Assembly: GCF_040706535.1 (NCBI RefSeq)
Contig: NZ_JAPDRJ010000001.1
Coordinates: forward strand, 310,001 to 374,000
Source: Lentisalinibacter orientalis
Lineage (GTDB): Bacteria; Pseudomonadota; Gammaproteobacteria; Steroidobacterales; Woeseiaceae
Reading direction: 5' to 3'
DNA: 64,000 nt
This document shows, piece after piece, positions 1 to 6,626 of the stretch (position 1 is the first letter of the stretch; every line of letters starts with the position of its first letter). A program made the position numbers and the translations under genes. The notes under the pieces were generated by a model. That model was given only the letters and a program-made list of their open reading frames with translations, was not told where the DNA came from and searched no databases.

Positions 1-88
1 CAGCTTCCACTATCGCGCTCGAACGCTGCATCTTAGGTACATCCCAGAATTGTCACCGTGACGAGATGCGGCGAGGATTTTGGTGACA

Positions 89-147
89 CGTAGGAGGGCC
101 TTCAGGCCCGACCAACCCCGGCGCATCGGGGCTAAAGCCCCTCCTAC
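89..147. repeat. REP pair in inverted orientation (REPIN-like)
   Basis: Two related arms face each other. The left arm begins GTAGGAGGGCCTTCAGGCCC; the right arm, read on the other strand, begins GTAGGAGGGGCTTTAGCCCC. Each arm is itself a small stem-loop with a GTAGGAG head, which is the form of REP sequences mobilised by RAYT-type transposases. The pair lies about 50 nt before cooF, so its transcript would fold in or near the cooF leader. No RAYT gene is in the window, and the head motif was not seen a second time here. Confidence 0.75.
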
Positions 148-196
148 GGGGTCGCAGAGACGACAGACAATCCGGGATCCCCGGGGGAGGCGTCGC

Positions 197-826
197 ATGA
201 AGACGGTCTTCATCAACCCCGAGCGGTGTATCGGTTGTCGGCAATGTGAGTTCGCATGTGCCGTGGCGCACTCGAGAAGCCACGATCCGGCCACAGCCAT
301 AGGCGAACAGCCCGCACCCCATACCCGTATCCACGTACTGCCCGGACCTGCATTCAACACTTCCTTCCCGTCGCGCTGCCGGCACTGTGATCCGGCGCCC
401 TGCGTGGGCGTCTGCCCGACGGGCGCCATGGGCCGCGACGAGGCCGAGGGAGTGGTGCTTGTCGATCCGGAGCGCTGCATCACCTGCGCCATGTGCGCCA
501 TGGTCTGCCCCTTCGATGCCGTGGACTTCCACGTGCACGGAAACGGGGCGCCGGCACGGCTGGTCGCCACCAAGTGCGACGGCTGCATAGACCGGGTGAG
601 GGAGGGCAGGCAGCCGGCCTGCGTCGAGGCCTGCAAGGTCGGCGCACTGGTCTACGGCGAACTGAACGATCTGATCGCGGCGGGCCGCGCCACGCAGGCG
701 AGCGCGATGCTCTCCGCCGCCGCTTCGGCCGGGACCCTGCCCGCGCCCGCCGGCGTGACCGGCTGGCGTGCCTGGGGCCGGGAGGCGGCACACGTAAACC
801 GGGAGGTGGCTCATGGCCGCTCATGA
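197..826 (+). CDS. cooF: CooF-type four-cluster ferredoxin of CO dehydrogenase
   Basis: Iron-sulfur protein of 209 aa that takes electrons from CO dehydrogenase and passes them to a redox partner. Its cysteines fall in four groups, starting with CIGCRQCEFAC at residues 11-21, then CRHC/CVGVCP, CITCAMCAMVCP and a last CDGC...CVEAC group. This is the sixteen-cysteine, four [4Fe-4S] layout of the CooF/HycB/DmsB family. I chose the ATG at 197 because a GGGGGAGG ribosome site lies 7 nt before it; the frame is open further upstream but that part has no family character. The last 14 nt overlap cooS, so the two are translationally coupled. The alanine-rich C-terminal tail of about 50 residues has no recognisable motif. 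Confidence 0.93.
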   Translation: MKTVFINPERCIGCRQCEFACAVAHSRSHDPATAIGEQPAPHTRIHVLPGPAFNTSFPSRCRHCDPAPCVGVCPTGAMGRDEAEGVVLVDPERCITCAMCAMVCPFDAVDFHVHGNGAPARLVATKCDGCIDRVREGRQPACVEACKVGALVYGELNDLIAAGRATQASAMLSAAASAGTLPAPAGVTGWRAWGREAAHVNREVAHGRS

Positions 827-2726
827 CAATGTGAAGCAGTTCAGCATCAACAACGACGCGCTCGCCATGATCGCCAGGGCGCGGGAAGAAGGCATAGAGA
901 CCGTGTGGGACCGGCTCGCCGCCCAGGAACCCCAGTGCGGCTACTGCGCCATGGGCGTGAGCTGCCGCAACTGCTCCATGGGCCCCTGCCGGGTGGATCC
1001 GTTCGGCGACGGTCCGCAGAAAGGCGTCTGCGGCGCGGATGCCGACATCATCGTGGCCCGCAACCTGGGCCGCAGCATCGCCGCCGGGGCATCGGCCCAT
1101 TCCGATCACGGCCGCGACATCCTCGAGGTGTTCGCCGAGCTGGCGAAAGGCGAGAGTTCCGGCTACGAGCTGCGTGACGAGACCAAGCTCCGCGCCCTGG
1201 CCGGGGAATGGGGCATCGAGACGGACGGCCGTCCGCGCGACGAGGTGGCCCGGGATCTGGCCGCTGCCATGATGGACGAGTACGGCACGGCCAAGGGACA
1301 TCTCAGCTTCGCCGACCGGGTGCCCGAGGCCCGCAGCGAGCTGTGGAAGAAGCTCGGCATCGCGCCGCGCGGCATCGACCGCGAGAACGTGGAGATGCTG
1401 CACCGCACCCACATGGGCGTGGACAACGACTACGTGAACACGCTGCTGCACGGGCTGCGCACCAGCCTGTCCGACGGCTGGGGCGGCTCGATGGTGGCCA
1501 CCGAACTCTCCGACGTGATGTTCGGCACGCCGAAGCCGGTGACCTCGCGCATCAACCTGGGCACGCTGAAGGAAGCGTGCGTGAACATCGCCCTGCACGG
1601 ACACAACCCGGTGCTCTCCGACGTGATCCTGCAGGCGGCCGACGACCCCGAGCTGGTGGCGCTGGCAAAGGAGAAAGGGGCCGAGGGCATCAACCTGGTC
1701 GGCCTGTGCTGCACCGGTAACGAGCTGCAGATGCGCAAGGGCATCCCGATGGCCGGCAACCACCTGATGCAGGAACTGGTGCTGCTCACCGGCGCGCTCG
1801 ACGCGATGGTGGTGGATTACCAGTGCATCATGCCGTCGGTCACCGACGTGGCGAAGTGCTTCCACACGGAGGTCATCTCCACGGCGGACAAGGCCAAGTT
1901 CACGGGCGCCACCCACATCTCGTTCGATCCGAAGCGCGGTCTGGAGATCGCGAAGGAGATCATCGGACGCGGCATCGAGGCCTACGGCAACCGCAACCCG
2001 GAACGGGTGCGCATCCCGGAGGGCACGGTGGAGATGATGGCCGGCTTCTCGGTGGAGGCGATCCTGGGCGCCCTCGGCGGCACGCCGGAGCCCCTGGTCG
2101 AGGCCATCAAGGACGGGCGCATCCGCGGCGCCGCCGCGGTGGTGGGCTGCAACAACCCGAAGATCAGACAGGACCACGGTCACGTGACGCTGACGAAACG
2201 CCTGATCGAGAACGACATCCTGGTGCTGGTCACGGGCTGCTCCGCCGTCGCCAACGGCAAGGCGGGCCAGATGATGCCGGAGGCGGCCGAGATGGCCGGC
2301 CCGGGTCTGAAGGCCGTCTGCCAGGCGCTGGGCATCCCGCCGGTGCTGCACATGGGTTCCTGCGTGGACAACACGCGGGTGCTCGCGCTGGCCGCCGCGC
2401 TCGGCAACTACCTGGGCGTGGATATCGCGCAGCTGCCGCTGGCGGGCGCCGCGCCGGAGTGGTACTCCGAGAAGGCCATCTCCATCGGCGCCTACGTGGT
2501 GGCGAGCGGCATCTACACGGTGCTCGGCGTGCAGCCGGCGATCTTCGGCAGCCCCAACGTCGTGAACCTGCTGGCCGACGGCCTGGAAGACGTGGTCGGG
2601 GCCAAGTTCGCCGTCGAGGCCGATCCCGAAAAGGCGGCGCTGCTGATCCGCCGGCACATCGAGCACAAGCGGGCCGGGCTCGGCCTGCCGCACCTCGAGG
2701 ATGCCGAGATCGGCGCAGCGGCCTGA
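813..2726 (+). CDS. cooS: Anaerobic carbon monoxide dehydrogenase catalytic subunit
   Basis: Monofunctional Ni-Fe CO dehydrogenase of 637 aa, a normal length, oxidising CO and water to CO2, two electrons and two protons. All expected C-cluster ligands can be read: His264 (GHNP), Cys300 (LCCTGNE), Cys338 (YQCIMP), Cys446 (GCNNPK), Cys476 (TGCSA) and Cys517 (GSCVDN). The acid-base Lys554 (EKAISIGAYVV) and the AHSDHGR histidine segment are present. B-cluster cysteines are 51, 54, 59 and 73. The D-cluster motif is Cys42-x2-Cys45 with Ser at position 50, the spacing known from Desulfovibrio vulgaris CODH with a [2Fe-2S] D-cluster, rather than the longer CX7C spacing. The enzyme is therefore probably active. 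Neighbouring cooF, cooC and an FAD oxidoreductase share the operon. Confidence 0.97.
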   Translation: MAAHDNVKQFSINNDALAMIARAREEGIETVWDRLAAQEPQCGYCAMGVSCRNCSMGPCRVDPFGDGPQKGVCGADADIIVARNLGRSIAAGASAHSDHGRDILEVFAELAKGESSGYELRDETKLRALAGEWGIETDGRPRDEVARDLAAAMMDEYGTAKGHLSFADRVPEARSELWKKLGIAPRGIDRENVEMLHRTHMGVDNDYVNTLLHGLRTSLSDGWGGSMVATELSDVMFGTPKPVTSRINLGTLKEACVNIALHGHNPVLSDVILQAADDPELVALAKEKGAEGINLVGLCCTGNELQMRKGIPMAGNHLMQELVLLTGALDAMVVDYQCIMPSVTDVAKCFHTEVISTADKAKFTGATHISFDPKRGLEIAKEIIGRGIEAYGNRNPERVRIPEGTVEMMAGFSVEAILGALGGTPEPLVEAIKDGRIRGAAAVVGCNNPKIRQDHGHVTLTKRLIENDILVLVTGCSAVANGKAGQMMPEAAEMAGPGLKAVCQALGIPPVLHMGSCVDNTRVLALAAALGNYLGVDIAQLPLAGAAPEWYSEKAISIGAYVVASGIYTVLGVQPAIFGSPNVVNLLADGLEDVVGAKFAVEADPEKAALLIRRHIEHKRAGLGLPHLEDAEIGAAA

Positions 2727-2736
2727 GGAGGCAGCC

Positions 2737-3687
2737 ATGTGCGAGACATGCGGACACGCGCATACCCATTCGGACGGCCACTCTCATGGCCACTCTCATG
2801 GCCATGAGGACGGCCACTCGCACCTGCCGGCGAACGCGAAGGCCGAGGACTTCCGTGTCGTCGTGACGGGCAAGGGAGGCGTGGGCAAGACCAGCCTCAC
2901 CGCCCTGCTCGCGCTGCGCCTCGCACGCCGCGGCCTGCGGGTGCTCTCGCTGGACGCGGACCCCCAGGTGAACCTGCCGTGGGCGCTGGGTCTGCCCGCC
3001 GAGGAGGCGCAGGCGCTGACGCCGCTGTCGGAGAACGCGGACTACGTGGAGGAGACCACCGGTGCGCGTCCCGGCGACGGCTGGGGTCTGTTCTTCCGCC
3101 TGAACCCGAAGGTGGACGACGTGGTGGACCGGTACGGCACCGTGACGCCCGAGGGGATACGGCTGCTGGTGATGGGTAACACCGTGCAGCCCGCGGCGGG
3201 CTGCCTGTGCCCCGAGAATGCGCTGCTGGCCGCCGTGGTGAACGCGATCGGACTCCGTGAGGGCGAGGCCATCCTGATGGACACCCAGGCGGGCTTCGAG
3301 CACTTCGGCCGGGCGCTGGCGCGGGGCTTCCGCCACGCGGTGGTGGTGGCCGATCCCACCTTCAACGGCGTGCAGGCCGCCCTGCACGCGGCCCGGCTGG
3401 CCCGCGAACTGGACATCGGCGCGATCCACCTGGTGATCAATGGTGTACGTGACGACGACGAGTACCGACATGCCCTGGAGAGGGTCGACGAGGCGGGTGG
3501 ATTCGACTTCGCGAGCAGCCACCGGCTGCCCTGGGACGAGACATTGCGGCGCTCCGAGCCCCTGGTGGCTCCGGCGCTGGACGAGGCAACCGACCCCGCG
3601 CTCGCGGCGGCCGTGGACGGCCTGCTGCAGGCGCTGGTCGGTGACGAGACGAGAACGAGACGAGGACTGGCAACATGCGCATCCTGA
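2737..3687 (+). CDS. cooC: CooC nickel-insertion ATPase with Cys/His-rich N-terminal tail
   Basis: MinD/CooC-type P-loop ATPase of 316 aa that helps load nickel into the CODH C-cluster. The Walker A motif is GKGGVGKT at residues 45-52, and the CXC metal motif is Cys156-Leu-Cys158. Without the first 44 residues this would fall at 112/114, the positions known for CooC1 of Carboxydothermus. Those 44 residues are an added tail: a CETC motif followed by HAHTH and three HGHS-type units encoded by a 12-nt repeat. It resembles the nickel-binding tails of CooJ, HypB and UreE, so it may store or hand over nickel; that is inference. The ATG at 2737 has a GGAGG site 10 nt downstream of the cooS stop. No separate cooJ or cooT is present. 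Confidence 0.93.
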   Translation: MCETCGHAHTHSDGHSHGHSHGHEDGHSHLPANAKAEDFRVVVTGKGGVGKTSLTALLALRLARRGLRVLSLDADPQVNLPWALGLPAEEAQALTPLSENADYVEETTGARPGDGWGLFFRLNPKVDDVVDRYGTVTPEGIRLLVMGNTVQPAAGCLCPENALLAAVVNAIGLREGEAILMDTQAGFEHFGRALARGFRHAVVVADPTFNGVQAALHAARLARELDIGAIHLVINGVRDDDEYRHALERVDEAGGFDFASSHRLPWDETLRRSEPLVAPALDEATDPALAAAVDGLLQALVGDETRTRRGLATCAS

Positions 3688-4916
3688 TACTGGGTGCCGG
3701 ACCGGCCGGCATATCCGTGGCGGAGAACATCCGTGACCTGCAGGACCTGGCCGGCTGCACGCCGGAGATAGCGATGGTCTCGGCGGAACCCTTCCCGCCC
3801 TATTCGCCGCCGGCCATGGCGGACCACTTCCTGACCGGTGACGAGTCGCGGCTGTACTGGAAGGGAAGCGACATCTGCGAGCGGCTGCAGGTCGACTATC
3901 ACCCGGGCAGCATCGTGACCGGGATCGATGCGGAGGCCCATCGCGTCAGCCTGGCCGCGGGCGAGCCGCTCGCCTATGACCGGCTGGTGATCGCCACCGG
4001 CAGCCGCCTGCACGCCCCCGTCGAGGGCGCAACGATGCCGGGCGTGTACAACTTCAAGTCGCTGTCGGCGGCACGGGAGCTGGTCGAGCACGCTCGCCGT
4101 GGCGAGGTGCAGAAGGCCGCCATCGTCGGCGCCGGATTCATCGGCGTCGAGGTGGCGCTGGTGCTGGCCGACCTCGGGCTGGAGGTGACGCTGGTCGAGC
4201 AGGACGAGGGGGTGATGCCGCGCATGCTGGACGAGGAGACGGCGGAGATCGTACGGCGGGCGCTGGTCGCGCGCGGCGTCCGCGTCCTCACCGACACCGA
4301 GGCGAGTGCCTTCGCCGGCGACAGCCGGGCGCGGGCGGTGGTGCTGGCCAGCGGCGACGTGATCACCGCGGACGCCTGCATCGCGGCCACCGGCGTGAAG
4401 CCGAACATCGACTACGTCGACGGCGGTGGCTTCGACGTGGGCTGGGGCGTGCGGGTGGACGATCGCCTGCACACCGGCGTCGCCGACGTCTGGGCCGCCG
4501 GGGACTGCGCGGAGACGCGGGACCGGATGACCGGAGAGCGGTTCGTGCACGCGATCTTCCCGAACGCGATCAATCAGGGGCGCGTGGTGGCCGAGCAGCT
4601 CATGGGTTTCGAGACCCTGTACGAGGGTGCCGAGACCATGAACAGCCTCCGCCACCTGGGCGTACCCGTGATGGCGATGGGCGAGCTGACGGGCGATGCG
4701 GAGGCCGTGCGCTCGACGGCGGACTCACTGCGCCGGATCGTGCTCCGCGACGGCTGCATCGTCGGCTTCAGGCTCGCAGGAGATATCCGGGGCGCCGGCG
4801 TCTATCGTTCCCTCATGCTGCGCCGCATCGACGTCGGCGCCTACGGAGAGGGGCTGGCCGACCCGGCCTTCATCGATCGCCGGCTGGCCGACCCCTTCCT
4901 CCAGACCGCCGCCTGA
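3675..4916 (+). CDS. FAD/NAD(P)-dependent oxidoreductase of the CODH operon
   Basis: Flavoprotein of 413 aa in the pyridine nucleotide-disulfide reductase superfamily. There are two dinucleotide-binding folds: GAGPAGIS at residues 8-15 for FAD and IVGAGFIGVE near residue 153 for NAD(P)H, followed by the second FAD motif AAGDCAET. No redox-active CXXXXC pair follows the first motif, so it resembles ferredoxin/rubredoxin:NAD oxidoreductases rather than disulfide reductases. It overlaps cooC by 13 nt and closes the operon. CODH clusters of the CooF-FNOR type carry such an enzyme, and the likely job is to move electrons from CooF to NAD(P)+ or the reverse. The electron acceptor cannot be settled from sequence. 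Confidence 0.85.
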   Translation: MRILILGAGPAGISVAENIRDLQDLAGCTPEIAMVSAEPFPPYSPPAMADHFLTGDESRLYWKGSDICERLQVDYHPGSIVTGIDAEAHRVSLAAGEPLAYDRLVIATGSRLHAPVEGATMPGVYNFKSLSAARELVEHARRGEVQKAAIVGAGFIGVEVALVLADLGLEVTLVEQDEGVMPRMLDEETAEIVRRALVARGVRVLTDTEASAFAGDSRARAVVLASGDVITADACIAATGVKPNIDYVDGGGFDVGWGVRVDDRLHTGVADVWAAGDCAETRDRMTGERFVHAIFPNAINQGRVVAEQLMGFETLYEGAETMNSLRHLGVPVMAMGELTGDAEAVRSTADSLRRIVLRDGCIVGFRLAGDIRGAGVYRSLMLRRIDVGAYGEGLADPAFIDRRLADPFLQTAA

Positions 4917-4923
4917 AGGGGGG

Positions 4924-5092
4924 GGTGCCGGACCGAACTTTTCCAACTTTTCCAACTTGTTTGCAGGATTCGACAGGCTAAGAACTCCTGCACGATTCTC
5001 CATTGAAGAGGTAAACCCGGGGCCCCGTAAGGCGCCGTCGGGCCTTCGAAGCTCAATAAGTTGTAAAAGTTGGAAAAGTTCGGTCCGGCACC
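4924..5092. mobile_element. MITE-like element with 35-nt terminal inverted repeats
   Basis: The left end 4924-4958 reads GGTGCCGGACCGAACTTTTC followed by a doubled TCCAACTTT-type segment. The right end 5058-5092 is its reverse complement with one mismatch. The 169-nt element has no coding capacity and lies in the gap between the CODH operon and the phosphodiesterase gene. Similar GGTGCCGGACC ends are known to flank IS200/RAYT-type transposase genes in some proteobacteria, which is the most likely source. A related element lies at 6543-6615. Confidence 0.75.
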
Positions 5093-5104
5093 TGACTACG
5101 GCAA

Positions 5105-6400
5105 CTAATCGGTACCGTCGGCCGCTGCCTCCCGCCAGCGCTGCACCACGATCCGCGGGTCGCGGATGACCGGCAGCTCGCCGCGCGCATCCGGCAGGCG
5201 GAGGATGGCCGTCACCAGCGGGTAGACGTCGGTTACGTGCCGCTCGCCGACGCTGACGCCCGCCGGCAGTCCGGGCCCGCGGGCCGCGAAGATGCCGTGC
5301 ATGGCCGGTACGGAAGGGTCCCAGCCATGGTTGCCGGCCTTGATCCTCGCCACCCGGTCCGGACGCGAAACCACCGTGTGACCCGGTTCGGCCATCAGGA
5401 CGATATCGGCGAAGCGCGCGTCGTCGTCCGGCACGCGCCAGTGCGCCGGGCTCTCCGTCCTTAGCCAGGCGCGGCCGTGCTCCCACGTGGCATTCACCCG
5501 ATCGCGGATCGCAGCGGCCCGCGCGGCGTCGTGTGCATCGAGCCAGAGATTCAGGTGGCTGCTGCCGTCGCGAGTGGTCACCCCCGTCAGGTCCACGTGA
5601 TCGGAAAGCACATAGGGGAGCGCCGTCCGATCGGTCGCGAGCTGGCCGTGGTCCGAGACCACGATGACGAAGACCCGATCTGCGACGGGCAGCCGCTCGA
5701 TGCCTTCGAGCAGCCGTCCGAGGTGCCCGTCCACCCGCCGTATCGCCGCGCGGGTCTCCGCCGAATCCGGGCCGCTGCGATGCGCCGCCAGGTCCACTTC
5801 GTCGAAGTAGAGTGTCACCAGGTGCGGACGGCCCGGCGCCGGCAGGGCCAGCCAGTCGAGTACCTGGTCCACCCGGGTCTCGCCGGGGACGGAGCCGTCG
5901 TAGGGGTACCAGTAGGTGGGCCGGATGCCCTCGATGTCGGCCTCCGTGCCCACGAAGAAGAAGGCGGCGGTCAGCATGTCATTCTGCTCCGCCACCACCC
6001 AGAGCGGGTCGCCGCCGTACCAGCTGCCGTCCTGCACCGCGTCCCGGTCGTACATGCGGTACCAGCTGCCGCCGTCGGCCGCCGGGAAGTGATTCGCGAC
6101 GAGGCCGTGATCGGCGGGATAGAGGCCGGTGGCGATCGAGTAGTGATTGGGGAAGGTCAGTGTGGGATAGACGGGCACGAGCGACGTGGCGCTGATGCCG
6201 GTGGCGGTCAGTTCGTCCAGCGCCGGGGTTTCGGTCTTGTCCCGGAAGTCGCGCCCGAAACCGTCGATGGAGACGAGGACCACGTAGGGTTTGTCGGCAT
6301 GCTCCGGCGCATTGAAGCTGCCTGCCTGGGCCAGCGAGGCGGCGAGGACTATCGCGATTATCCGGAGGGCGGCTGCGTAACGGGTTCGGGCGAATCTCAA
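5105..6400 (-). CDS. Exported alkaline phosphodiesterase / nucleotide pyrophosphatase (NPP family)
   Basis: Protein of 431 aa with a signal peptide (residues 1-26, ending SLAQA) and an alkaline-phosphatase superfamily core. SIDGF supplies the first metal Asp46, and the segment LTFPNHYSIATG carries the nucleophile Thr82, as in ectonucleotide pyrophosphatase/phosphodiesterases. Later SDHG, FADIVLMAEPGHT and GNHGWDP motifs give the remaining metal ligands. It should cleave phosphodiester or pyrophosphate bonds of nucleotides or similar compounds in the periplasm. The start is a TTG with a GAGG site 8 nt upstream. It runs against the CODH operon and is bracketed by two related inverted-repeat elements, suggesting a gene that may have been moved as a unit. 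Confidence 0.9.
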   Translation of the reverse strand: MRFARTRYAAALRIIAIVLAASLAQAGSFNAPEHADKPYVVLVSIDGFGRDFRDKTETPALDELTATGISATSLVPVYPTLTFPNHYSIATGLYPADHGLVANHFPAADGGSWYRMYDRDAVQDGSWYGGDPLWVVAEQNDMLTAAFFFVGTEADIEGIRPTYWYPYDGSVPGETRVDQVLDWLALPAPGRPHLVTLYFDEVDLAAHRSGPDSAETRAAIRRVDGHLGRLLEGIERLPVADRVFVIVVSDHGQLATDRTALPYVLSDHVDLTGVTTRDGSSHLNLWLDAHDAARAAAIRDRVNATWEHGRAWLRTESPAHWRVPDDDARFADIVLMAEPGHTVVSRPDRVARIKAGNHGWDPSVPAMHGIFAARGPGLPAGVSVGERHVTDVYPLVTAILRLPDARGELPVIRDPRIVVQRWREAAADGTD

Positions 6401-6500
6401 GTCGGTAACCTCGGGCGCGGGTGGATGCCGGTCGGGACGGCCGGGAGCGCCGGCGGCGCAGGGCTTCCCCGATGGCGGGTCAGGTTATGCCAGACCGGCG

Positions 6501-6541
6501 CGGATAAGAAAAGGCGCCCGCAGGACTCGCCTGCGGGCGCC
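6501..6541 (-). terminator. Rho-independent terminator of the octaheme cytochrome gene
   Basis: A perfect 12-bp stem GGCGCCCGCAGG with a 5-nt loop, followed on the minus strand by TTTTCTTATCC. It lies downstream of the octaheme gene and just upstream of the phosphodiesterase start, so it separates two minus-strand units. Confidence 0.85.
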
Positions 6542-6542
6542 G

Positions 6543-6615
6543 GGTGCCGGGGCGGGGGGAGTGTCCCGGCGATACCCCATAAGTTGGAAAAGTTCCGAAA
6601 GTTCGGTCCGGCACC
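6543..6615. mobile_element. Short relative of the 4924-5092 inverted-repeat element
   Basis: The segment begins GGTGCCGG and ends CCGGCACC. Its last 35 nt (6581-6615) match the right terminal repeat of the 4924-5092 element in length and in most positions. The left end is reduced to 8 nt, so it looks like an internally deleted or decayed copy of 73 nt. Confidence 0.65.
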
Positions 6616-6626
6616 TCCTACACCTC

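Noticed and set aside
20..90. CooA binding site upstream of cooF
   Set aside because: TGTCACCGTGACG resembles part of the TGTCA-N6-CGACA type site but the spacing is wrong. No convincing CooA site was found.
10..814. Overlapping minus-strand frames at the window start
   Set aside because: Both run through cooF and the REP pair; their translations have no coding character.
480..2738. Long open frame of 752 codons on the minus strand across cooS
   Set aside because: It mirrors the cooS gene, whose protein has every expected motif. The mirrored translation is rich in Arg, His and Ala with no family match, as expected from third-position G/C bias.
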